Source: JBBKXR01 sp037969585
GTDB taxonomy: Bacteria > Verrucomicrobiota > Verrucomicrobiia > Verrucomicrobiales > DEV007
Reading direction: 5' to 3'
Length of the DNA: 64,000 bases
NCBI GenBank assembly: GCA_037969585.1
Contig: JBBKXR010000163.1
Coordinates: 47,670 to 111,669, forward strand
Every line of letters begins with the position of its first letter. The first letter of the stretch is position 1. Position numbers and translations under genes: made by a program. The notes under the pieces are model-generated. The model did no database searches. It saw nothing but the letters and a program-made list of their open reading frames with translations, and had not been told where the DNA came from. Below, one piece after another: positions 42,226-49,617 of this stretch.

Positions 42226-44817
42226 ATGTTTTGGCTTCGCCGTAGTTATTGGCTTTTGATGTTTCTCTGCCTTGGAATGGTGGGGGCTCATGGTGCCGAA
42301 CTGTCGGCGGAAACGCGGGAGTTCTTTTCTCAGTATTGCATCGACTGCCACGGGGAGGAGAAGCAGAAAGGTGATCTCGATTTACTGCCGCTTTTGTCAG
42401 CGACAGTGACTGGTGATCCGTGGGCGTGGCAGGAGATTCGTGAACAGATCGCGAGTGAAGAAATGCCACCGGAAGAGCCGCTGCCGAGTGCTGCCCAGCG
42501 GCGGGCGGTGCTTGAATGGATCGATATGAAACTGGTGGATGTCGATTGGGCGAGTTTCCGCCGACCGGGGCGGGTGACGGCGGCGCGGCTGACACGCAGC
42601 GAATACCGGCACACGATGCGCGATCTGCTGGGGATCGATTTGCACGCTGGCGAAAACTTGTTGGCGGAAGGTGAAGGCGCAAGTGGTTTTGACAACGACC
42701 GCAATGCGCTGGGGCTGACGCCGGCCATGCTGGAGTCGTATTTCGATGAGGCGGAACGTTTGGTCGATGCGGTCTCGGCTTTAAATGATAAACCTCGGCG
42801 GCAACACTTTTCGGCATTGGAAATGTCGAAGGCGGCAGGACACGACAAGCTGTTCGATGAGGGGGCGATGCTGGTGCATCCGGATCAGCGAGTTCAGGCT
42901 GAAATTGAGTTTCCGGTTGATGGATGGTTCCGCTTCGAGTTCGTCGTACGGAATATCGGCAACCCGTCGGTGATCGAGGTGGCCATCGGCGAGAAGGTGA
43001 TCGCTGCAGAGCGTGTGGTATCGGAGAGTCGCGCGCGGGTGGCGGCGGTCGGCTTCGTGCGCGTCGGCCGACACATGGTAAGTGTGCGTTCGAGAAATTT
43101 GGTGCCGCAGACGCCGCTGCCGGGTGATGTGACCGAGCGGGTGCAGAAGCTAGCCGAGGAGCGTGCAGCGCGTTTCAAAAAAGAGTCCGATCGTGAGAGC
43201 GACGCTCAGCGAACGGCCCGTGAGGCGTTGAATGAGCGGGCGGTGGCGATTCAGGAGGCCTACGAGTGGTTGCGGATGCTGGGGCCGAACGGCGACCCGC
43301 GCGAAGTCGACCGGTTTCGTAAGTATGCGCTCGAACGGGATCGCGGCAGCGAGCCGACACGAGATCATATGGCGAAAGTGTCAGGGTTGAGTCGGGACGA
43401 GCTCGATGTGCTCTGGCAAAACGACAACGCTGACGTGTTGGCGGAAAATCGTCGATTGCTGGAGGCGGTGGATCATGTTGAGTGGCAGGACTGGCAGCGG
43501 TATCAGGGTAAACTGGTGGTCGATTCGATGGATGTGGTCGGACCGATCGAAGATGGCGGTGAGGGTCCAGCGGAGTTCGCTGATTCCAATGGTGCTTTGT
43601 CGCTGGAATTTGTTGTGCGGGCGTTTCGTCGTCCGGTGGAGGCTTCGGAGTGGCAACGCTACGAATCGATTCGCGGACAGGCTATCTCTCGCGGCGAATC
43701 GCAAAAAGCTGCGCTGAAACTGGCGGTTTCTGCCGTGCTGGTGTCGCCGGAGTTTTTGCTGCACCGAAACGAAACCCGCGAAGTCGACGAGTCCGAGTGG
43801 CGGCTGTTAGACGATTTTTCGCTGGCCTCACGGCTGTCTTATTTCCTGTGGCAATCGATGCCCGACCAGCGACTGCTTTCGTTAGCGAAAGAAAGTAAGC
43901 TTCGCGATGTCGAGGTGCTGCGCGCCGAGCTTGCGCGGATGCTGGCGGATGAAAAAGCGGAAGCTTTTTTTGCGGCATTCACTGAGCAATGGTTGGGCCT
44001 GTCTGCCTTGCGCCGTGGAGTCGGCGCGGACCGCAATCGTTTTCCCGAATTCACCCCGGAGTTGGCGGTGGCGATGTGTGATGAGGCGACCTTGTGGTTC
44101 CGTCAGGTGATGCGTGGCGATGAAGATCTGCTTCGCCTGATCGATGCCCGGGAGACCTTTTTGAATGGGGCGCTGGCCAGGCACTACGGTATTGTCGGCG
44201 TCGAGGGTGATGAGTGGCAAAAGGTCGAGCTGCGCGACCGAAATCGCGGTGGCGTGCTCGGCATGGCGGCTGTTCTGACGGCGACTTCAGCGCCGAACCG
44301 GGCGCATCCGTCGCGACGCGGCACCTGGGTTTTAGAAACTTTGTTAGGACAGCAGCAGGGCGAACCGCTGGCGGACGCGGGCGAGTTGCCCGGCGATGCT
44401 GGCGAGACGCGGGGACGGACGTTGCGGGAGGAAATGGAACTGCACAGTAATCGGGCGGAGTGCGCGGTTTGTCATGACAAGATCGATTCGATCGGGCTCG
44501 GCTTGCAGTCGTTCGATGCGTTAGGACGTTGGCGTGATTTAGAAGCGGGAGCGGTCATCGATGATCGCGGGCGCCTGCCGGGCGGTGAAACTTTTGACGG
44601 CCCTGCAGAACTCAAGGCCGCACTGATGAAGCGTCGGCATCAGGTACTGCGCCAGTTGAGTTCTGAGATGCTGGCATTTGCCCTGGGACGGGAACTGGAG
44701 CCCTTCGATACGGCTGAAATTGAACGCATCACAGAGGCTGTCGAAGCGCGCGGTGGATCGGCGCACGCTTTGCTCAAGGAGGTGGTCACCAGTTTGCCGT
44801 TTCGCTTCAGTGAGTGA
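42226..44817 (+). CDS. DUF1592-type planctomycete cytochrome protein
   Basis: This 863-residue protein has a signal peptide ending AHGAELS. A planctomycete cytochrome C-like module with CIDCH heme site near residue 38 is followed by DUF1587 (VTAARLTRSEYRHTMRDLL), a central helical part, then DUF1592 (FLLHRNETREVD, SLASRLSYFLWQSMPDQ), DUF1588 (GGVLGMAAVLTATSAPNRAHP) and DUF1585. A second CAVCH motif binds or mimics a heme site near the end. These proteins are abundant in Planctomycetota and Verrucomicrobiota and of unknown function, probably in oxidative polymer breakdown. They usually sit beside a DUF1552 gene; here none follows. Confidence 0.9.
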   Translation: MFWLRRSYWLLMFLCLGMVGAHGAELSAETREFFSQYCIDCHGEEKQKGDLDLLPLLSATVTGDPWAWQEIREQIASEEMPPEEPLPSAAQRRAVLEWIDMKLVDVDWASFRRPGRVTAARLTRSEYRHTMRDLLGIDLHAGENLLAEGEGASGFDNDRNALGLTPAMLESYFDEAERLVDAVSALNDKPRRQHFSALEMSKAAGHDKLFDEGAMLVHPDQRVQAEIEFPVDGWFRFEFVVRNIGNPSVIEVAIGEKVIAAERVVSESRARVAAVGFVRVGRHMVSVRSRNLVPQTPLPGDVTERVQKLAEERAARFKKESDRESDAQRTAREALNERAVAIQEAYEWLRMLGPNGDPREVDRFRKYALERDRGSEPTRDHMAKVSGLSRDELDVLWQNDNADVLAENRRLLEAVDHVEWQDWQRYQGKLVVDSMDVVGPIEDGGEGPAEFADSNGALSLEFVVRAFRRPVEASEWQRYESIRGQAISRGESQKAALKLAVSAVLVSPEFLLHRNETREVDESEWRLLDDFSLASRLSYFLWQSMPDQRLLSLAKESKLRDVEVLRAELARMLADEKAEAFFAAFTEQWLGLSALRRGVGADRNRFPEFTPELAVAMCDEATLWFRQVMRGDEDLLRLIDARETFLNGALARHYGIVGVEGDEWQKVELRDRNRGGVLGMAAVLTATSAPNRAHPSRRGTWVLETLLGQQQGEPLADAGELPGDAGETRGRTLREEMELHSNRAECAVCHDKIDSIGLGLQSFDALGRWRDLEAGAVIDDRGRLPGGETFDGPAELKAALMKRRHQVLRQLSSEMLAFALGRELEPFDTAEIERITEAVEARGGSAHALLKEVVTSLPFRFSE

Positions 44818-44838
44818 GCGAGCAGGAAAGGCAACTGG

Positions 44839-45300
44839 TCAGGCGCGTTCGGGATCGATCTCGATACGCACGCTTTGCGGCCGCGGTGACGAGAACGGGA
44901 TTGGCTCGCCGGTGATGCGCGAGGTCATGACCTGTGCCATATCGGCGGCGATGCGTTTGATGTGTTCGCTGCGTTCGCCGACGAAATGCTGGTCGACAGT
45001 GGCGTAGAAAAGTTCGATCCAGCGATCAAATTGCGCTTTGCCGACTTCTGTTTTTTGGCTCACGGCAAGATGCTTGGCGAGCGGATTGCCGCGGTAATCG
45101 CCGGTGCGAAATAGGGCCTTTTCCCAAAAGTCGACCATTCTGGGTAAGTGCTGTTGCCAATCGACGGCGGCGATGTCATTGAAGATGAAACCGAGTGTTT
45201 CGTCTTTGCCAACACGTTGGTAAAACTCGTCAACGAGAAGCTTCAGGTCGTTGCGTCCACTGATGTCATGGCGTTCCGCCGGGCTGAAATCCGTCGTCAT
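44839..45300 (-). CDS. Group III truncated hemoglobin
   Basis: About 153 residues from the ATG at 45300, whose codon overlaps the stop of the upstream gene (ATGA). It shows group III trHb features: a B-helix Tyr in DEFYQRV, FIFNDIA, MVDFWEKAL, GNPLAKHLAV with the proximal His, and FDRWIELF with the Trp of the G helix. An in-frame start at 45405 lies inside the preceding gene and is unlikely. Proteins of this group bind oxygen or nitric oxide. Coupling to the c-heme protein suggests joint handling of a gas or redox signal. Confidence 0.85.
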   Translation of the reverse strand: MTTDFSPAERHDISGRNDLKLLVDEFYQRVGKDETLGFIFNDIAAVDWQQHLPRMVDFWEKALFRTGDYRGNPLAKHLAVSQKTEVGKAQFDRWIELFYATVDQHFVGERSEHIKRIAADMAQVMTSRITGEPIPFSSPRPQSVRIEIDPERA

Positions 45301-45872
45301 TTCTTCGATGATCCTTCCGCAGCGGGTGGAGATTTTTTCATTGGAATGTTGAGCGCCAGGCCTGCAAAGCGATCCTGGAGGGAGGTGCGGTTCGGGACGT
45401 GGCATTTAAGGCACTCGTTCTTCAGTCGAACCATGCCGACGTAGCGGAATTTGCCACGCTCCACGGCATAATATTCTAGTTTGCCGGCGGCGATGGCTTT
45501 GGCGGCAGCCTCTTCGAATTTGTCCTGAGGTTCGTGGTCGGCATCTTTGGTGGCATTGACGCCGAGCCAACGCAACTCTACGCCCCAGCTATCAGTCAGT
45601 TGTTGAAAGACATCCTCTAATGACTTTGACGGCAAATTCAGGTCGTCTTCGCCGGTGCCGAAGAAATCGCGGTGCATGACCTGAAGTGCTCCGTGGATTG
45701 CCTCGTGCATCCAGCGGGCGCGGCCGCGTGCTTCCTCCTCGCTGGCGGGGAAGTCTTCCTCGCTGACTACGAAACTCTCAGAGTCTTCTTTGTCCTCTGA
45801 TAGTACAACCGGCGGGCTGATGCCCAGCAGCAGAGTCGCCAGACAGATGAACAAGAGGGGGACAGTTTTCAT
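45297..45872 (-). CDS. DUF3365-type c-heme protein (Tll0287-like)
   Basis: This 191-residue protein has a signal peptide (MKTVPLLFICLATLLLGI) ending near VVLSE. The mature domain resembles the DUF3365/Tll0287 PAS-like fold, with one c-type heme site CLKCH in RLKNECLKCHVP at the end. It would sit in the periplasm with covalently bound heme and could act as a redox or gas sensor or electron carrier. It is translationally coupled to the truncated hemoglobin gene and diverges from an esterase gene across 79 bases. Confidence 0.78.
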   Translation of the reverse strand: MKTVPLLFICLATLLLGISPPVVLSEDKEDSESFVVSEEDFPASEEEARGRARWMHEAIHGALQVMHRDFFGTGEDDLNLPSKSLEDVFQQLTDSWGVELRWLGVNATKDADHEPQDKFEEAAAKAIAAGKLEYYAVERGKFRYVGMVRLKNECLKCHVPNRTSLQDRFAGLALNIPMKKSPPAAEGSSKK

Positions 45873-45951
45873 AGCAGCAATCGAAGGCGATACGTTAAAA
45901 GATGTACATAAGATGTAACATTAAGCAAATACTTGCAGGCGCGCGTTCGCG

Positions 45952-47181
45952 ATGAGACAAAGCGACGTGAAAAATATTCTTCTGTCTTCCATTCTTTTGC
46001 TGTTGTCGATTGCCGTTCAAGTGACTGCTCAAGAAAAGCGCCGCTGGACGCCACCACCGGCGGTCGAATTGGAAACGCTGATTTCGCAAGATTCGGCAAA
46101 GGCGGCGGAAAAAATTCGCGCTTCGTGGGGAAGTGAGGCTTTGCGCTCGGGCAAGCAGCGGTGGATCGAGAAACGTACGGTGCTGTGGGCCGTAGAAAGT
46201 GAGTCGGATGTCGAGGGTGCGGTGATCGTGGTAAAATCAGACGGCGATGAGATTGGTGCAATGACAGATCTTGGCGGTGGTCTGTATGCTCTGGCGAAAA
46301 CTTTTCAGAATGGGCAGCAATTTGACTACGAACTGCGCGAGAGCAAAGGAAAGATCGGCGAAGGTTCGGTGAAGGTCGAATACTACGATTACAGCCCCGA
46401 TAGCTTGGTCAAAGAAGGCGTGCCCAAAGGCAAGGTGACCACTCACGAATGGAATGACTCAAAAATCTATCCGGGCACCAGTCGCGAGCTACAGGTTTAC
46501 ATTCCCGCTCAATACGACGGTTCAAAACCTGCAGCCCTGATGGTTTTTCAAGACGGTTTGCGTCATGCGGACCTGGACGGTCCGCTGCGGGCGACGACGG
46601 TTTACGATAATTTAATTCACTCGGGCGAAATGCCGGTGACGATCGGTGTGTTCATCAATCCGGGGCGCTTCGACAAGCAGGCGGAAGGTGCCAAGCCGGG
46701 CAATCGCAGCATTGAGTACGATTCGTTGGGGAATGCGTACGTAAACTATCTGTTGGACGAAATTTTGCCCTTCGTGGTCGAATCGCACAATCTGAAATTG
46801 AGCGAGGATCCGGGCGATTGGGCGATCGCTGGTGGGTCGAGCGGATGCGCCTGCGCGTGGACGGCAGCTTGGCAGCGACCCGACAAGTTTGGCAAAGTGT
46901 TAGGATGGGTGGGCACCTTCACCGATATCCGCGGGGCGAATGCGTATCCGTCGCTGATTCGTAAAACCGAACGCAAACCGATCCGTGCAGCGCTGCTCGG
47001 CGAGTCGAACGATATCGACAACAAATATGGCAACTGGCCGCTGGCGAACAGGCAGATGGAAGCAGCGCTGAAGTTCATGGACTACGACTATCGCTACTGG
47101 TGGGGCGAGGGCTTTCACGGTAGCACCCACGCCGGAGCGATGTTGCCGGAGATGTTGAAATGGCTGTGGCAGGATCGTTAG
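45952..47181 (+). CDS. Exported esterase with N-terminal carbohydrate-binding-like domain
   Basis: The product has 409 residues with a signal peptide ending VQVTAQ. Residues 70-150 look like a CBM48/E-set type beta domain (DGDEIGAMTDLGGGLYALA). The alpha/beta-hydrolase part (about 160-405) is of the enterochelin-esterase/feruloyl-esterase-like type: QVYIPAQYDG, nucleophile Ser in AGGSSGCACA, and a C-terminal His in GFHGSTHAG. It is likely to release acyl groups from glycans or siderophores in the periplasm. No neighbour makes or imports a siderophore. Confidence 0.83.
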   Translation: MRQSDVKNILLSSILLLLSIAVQVTAQEKRRWTPPPAVELETLISQDSAKAAEKIRASWGSEALRSGKQRWIEKRTVLWAVESESDVEGAVIVVKSDGDEIGAMTDLGGGLYALAKTFQNGQQFDYELRESKGKIGEGSVKVEYYDYSPDSLVKEGVPKGKVTTHEWNDSKIYPGTSRELQVYIPAQYDGSKPAALMVFQDGLRHADLDGPLRATTVYDNLIHSGEMPVTIGVFINPGRFDKQAEGAKPGNRSIEYDSLGNAYVNYLLDEILPFVVESHNLKLSEDPGDWAIAGGSSGCACAWTAAWQRPDKFGKVLGWVGTFTDIRGANAYPSLIRKTERKPIRAALLGESNDIDNKYGNWPLANRQMEAALKFMDYDYRYWWGEGFHGSTHAGAMLPEMLKWLWQDR

Positions 47182-47335
47182 GAGTTCTTTGTTTGTTGTT
47201 CTTTGTTGACCGTCCAATGAGTGATTGATGTTTGCTCGCGGGCTTTACGGCAATTTTTCGGAAATTGAGGGATAGAAATCACTGATTTGAAATTGCTTTT
47301 CTGCGGCTGACCTTCATCTTGGGTAGAATAGCACG

Positions 47336-48061
47336 ATGGCAAAAATCCCTAAAACGCAGTGGCGCAGCCGTGCCTTGATCTCCGCCGTTGGGCGGTTGCG
47401 ACAGCGGAGCAGCCGGACGACGCAGCCACTGACGCAGAATCAAGTGGTCTCGGTGGTGGTTTCCTCGGCGAGGGTGGCACGGCCGGAGCAGGGCGGGCGG
47501 ATCGTCGGCGCAACGCCCCAAGTTCCTCTGGTTCGAGTTCTCGATTCATTTCGCCAGTTAAAAGACCCCAAGAGTCGCGTCGTTGGAGGTTTTTTCTATG
47601 GATCGCCGGATGAACTGACCACGGATTCTCGCCTGGATGAGTTCGCTGTTCAGCAGATAGCTGTCGATGGTTCGGGGGATGTTGTGGCAGCCGACGCAAA
47701 CACGAGTCCGCATGTGGTTTTCTCCGGTGTGGCCAGTCCGGGATCGAAAGTTTCGGTGTTCATCGCAGACGAAGTTGGCCAACCGATCGAATCGCGCACC
47801 GTTTACACCGACGCCGGCGGAAACTGGTTGGCACCGTTTGGGAGATTGTCGACGCTCGATGAGTCGGGTTTGATCAGCGTCGAAGTGTTGCCGACGACTT
47901 GGGCTGGGGCGGCCAGGCCGAGTTTCATGACCTTCGAATTTCCGGCGCAGAAAATTATCGCGCAAGGGGAAAAGGGTCGGCAGGGGGGACGCGATTTCTT
48001 TGCCGCGGTATTTGAGGGCGGCGACTCTGTTGGCGGCGAGTTCCTCGGTGAAGATTTTTGA
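47336..48061 (+). CDS. Protein with Ig-like domain, function unknown
   Basis: The product has 241 residues and a basic, Gln/Arg-rich N-terminus without a clear signal peptide. The central segment (VVFSGVASPGSKVSVFIAD, TVYTDAGGNWLAPFG) has the pattern of a bacterial Ig-like/Big domain as found in surface adhesins. The C-terminal 40 residues are Gly-rich. It is followed 24 bases later by a small Gln-rich gene on the same strand. The product is probably a surface or structural protein, but export is not shown. Confidence 0.6.
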   Translation: MAKIPKTQWRSRALISAVGRLRQRSSRTTQPLTQNQVVSVVVSSARVARPEQGGRIVGATPQVPLVRVLDSFRQLKDPKSRVVGGFFYGSPDELTTDSRLDEFAVQQIAVDGSGDVVAADANTSPHVVFSGVASPGSKVSVFIADEVGQPIESRTVYTDAGGNWLAPFGRLSTLDESGLISVEVLPTTWAGAARPSFMTFEFPAQKIIAQGEKGRQGGRDFFAAVFEGGDSVGGEFLGEDF

Positions 48062-48085
48062 CTGTTAACCTGATTAGATAAATTT

Positions 48086-48433
48086 ATGAGTATGAGTGAA
48101 GAAAAAACCCAACCTACTGCGCAACCGGAAGCGGCAGCCGCGCAACAACAGCAGCAGAAGTATCATCTCAACTACGAGTCGCTGACCGCTGTGTTTGCCG
48201 ATCATGTAGTACTTAATTCAACCAGCGGCGGACTGATTTTTGACTTTGCCTCGTGCACCGTTAATGACCCGGGAACTGGCGATGCGACGGTGCCGATTCA
48301 CACTCGCGTGGCGATGACCAACAATGGTGCCGCGCAGTTGTATCAGTTGCTGGCCGGTGTATTTCAGCAGCAGCAACCGCCGGCACAGGCGGACGCTGGT
48401 GAAGCCGGCGCCGAGGCATCGACTGCCAGGTAA
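48086..48433 (+). CDS. Small Gln-rich protein, DUF3467-like
   Basis: The product has 115 residues. Both ends are low complexity (Gln runs, Ala/Glu). The core (LNYESLTAVFADHVVLN, IHTRVAMTNNGAAQLYQLL) resembles DUF3467, a small cytoplasmic domain of unknown function with a conserved strand-helix pattern. It follows the Ig-like gene and converges with the LuxE-like gene nine bases further on. The match is by eye and tentative. Confidence 0.6.
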   Translation: MSMSEEKTQPTAQPEAAAAQQQQQKYHLNYESLTAVFADHVVLNSTSGGLIFDFASCTVNDPGTGDATVPIHTRVAMTNNGAAQLYQLLAGVFQQQQPPAQADAGEAGAEASTAR

Positions 48434-48441
48434 TTCCGGCG

Positions 48442-49527
48442 TCAGCCACCCAGCATCTCGTCGGCGCTGCGCGAACAGCCGCGTGGCAAGGCAGTTGGGT
48501 CGCGTCCCAGCAGATTAAATATCGGGCAATCGCGGCTGCGATCGTGATCGCCTTGAACTGCGATGGCGAGATCAGCGGTGCGCAGGGCAATACAGGAACC
48601 GAGATTGGCGAGGTCGAGAATCTCGATGACTCCGGGTTTACCAGGCCCGGCAAGCTGTTGGCTTTCAGGATCGATGATTCGGACCCGGGTCCAGTGCGGA
48701 CCATGGTGGGGACGGTTGAGGCCGCGGGAGTAAAACTGCGAGGACAGTTCGGTCATCGAGTATTCGTTGTGAATGTTGTCGATAGGAACGTCGAAGCGGT
48801 TGCTGAGTTTTTCGTAGAAGGTTGCCTTGTCGAGTTCGACGGCGACACCTTTGTAGCCGCCGGTTTCAAGCAGATGTGATCCGGGAGGCAGCGGATGTGG
48901 CGTTTTTTCGAGGAGATGGAGAAATGCGAGGGCGGTGCCGGCGAGGAGAATAGGTATGTCACTTTTTGCCAGGTCGTCGGCTAGGCGGGCGGCGTTGAGT
49001 TCGCCGTTTGCATCGATGAAAAACGCTGCGGGAGCTTCTTGATTAAATTTTTGATCGAGCACTCCCATCATGTGCGCGAGCGACGAATCCGTAGCGTCGT
49101 CGGGTGACGGGGTCAGGAAGCGGATGGGAAGTTGCGGCAGTCCGAGGTTTTTCCACGCGGCGAGAATGCTGGCATCGTAAAGGGTGAGGTCGGCGAAGGC
49201 GTGTTCGCCGCGCTGGCCGGTGCGCTCGCGGGTGGTGCCGCTGGTGCGGAAGATGGCGGCGAAATCGGCGTCGGGTGTGGCGCTGAGTTGAGTGCCGAAG
49301 TGCTTGAAGGCATCGGTCGGCACGGCGGGAATCTGTGACCAGTGGCTGACGTCGCCACTGAGGCTGCGGCAGTAATTGGCGTAGGGCAGGTTGTGTGCTG
49401 ATTGAAAGGCGAACACCTCGAGGGCGAGTTCGTTGAAGACATTTTCGCCGGGGTCATCGGCGGCATGAATGAAGTCGAGGGTGTTGCCGCGCAGGCGCAG
49501 GAACTCGCTGGATATGGAAAGCTTCAC
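48442..49527 (-). CDS. LuxE-type acyl-protein synthetase / adenylate-forming enzyme
   Basis: The 361-residue product resembles LuxE and its relatives, short adenylate-forming enzymes. SQIPAVPTDAFKHFG and IFRTSGTTRERTG (the phosphate loop, with Thr-Ser-Gly-Thr-Thr) are near the middle, LLETGGYKG and NEYSMTELSSQFY follow. LuxE activates a fatty acid as acyl-AMP and passes it to a Cys of its own for reduction by LuxC. No LuxC-type reductase or LuxD is beside it, so the acyl acceptor here is unknown. Family members outside luminous bacteria occur in aryl-polyene and capsule-like pathways. Confidence 0.78.
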   Translation of the reverse strand: MKLSISSEFLRLRGNTLDFIHAADDPGENVFNELALEVFAFQSAHNLPYANYCRSLSGDVSHWSQIPAVPTDAFKHFGTQLSATPDADFAAIFRTSGTTRERTGQRGEHAFADLTLYDASILAAWKNLGLPQLPIRFLTPSPDDATDSSLAHMMGVLDQKFNQEAPAAFFIDANGELNAARLADDLAKSDIPILLAGTALAFLHLLEKTPHPLPPGSHLLETGGYKGVAVELDKATFYEKLSNRFDVPIDNIHNEYSMTELSSQFYSRGLNRPHHGPHWTRVRIIDPESQQLAGPGKPGVIEILDLANLGSCIALRTADLAIAVQGDHDRSRDCPIFNLLGRDPTALPRGCSRSADEMLGG

Positions 49528-49617
49528 GGTTTTTGCTTTTCAGGTGGCGGCGGGAACGGTTGAATGGTCGTGCCGTGGAGGGTGTTTTTTTCGTAGTGCG
49601 TTATTGGGTAAGTTGCA

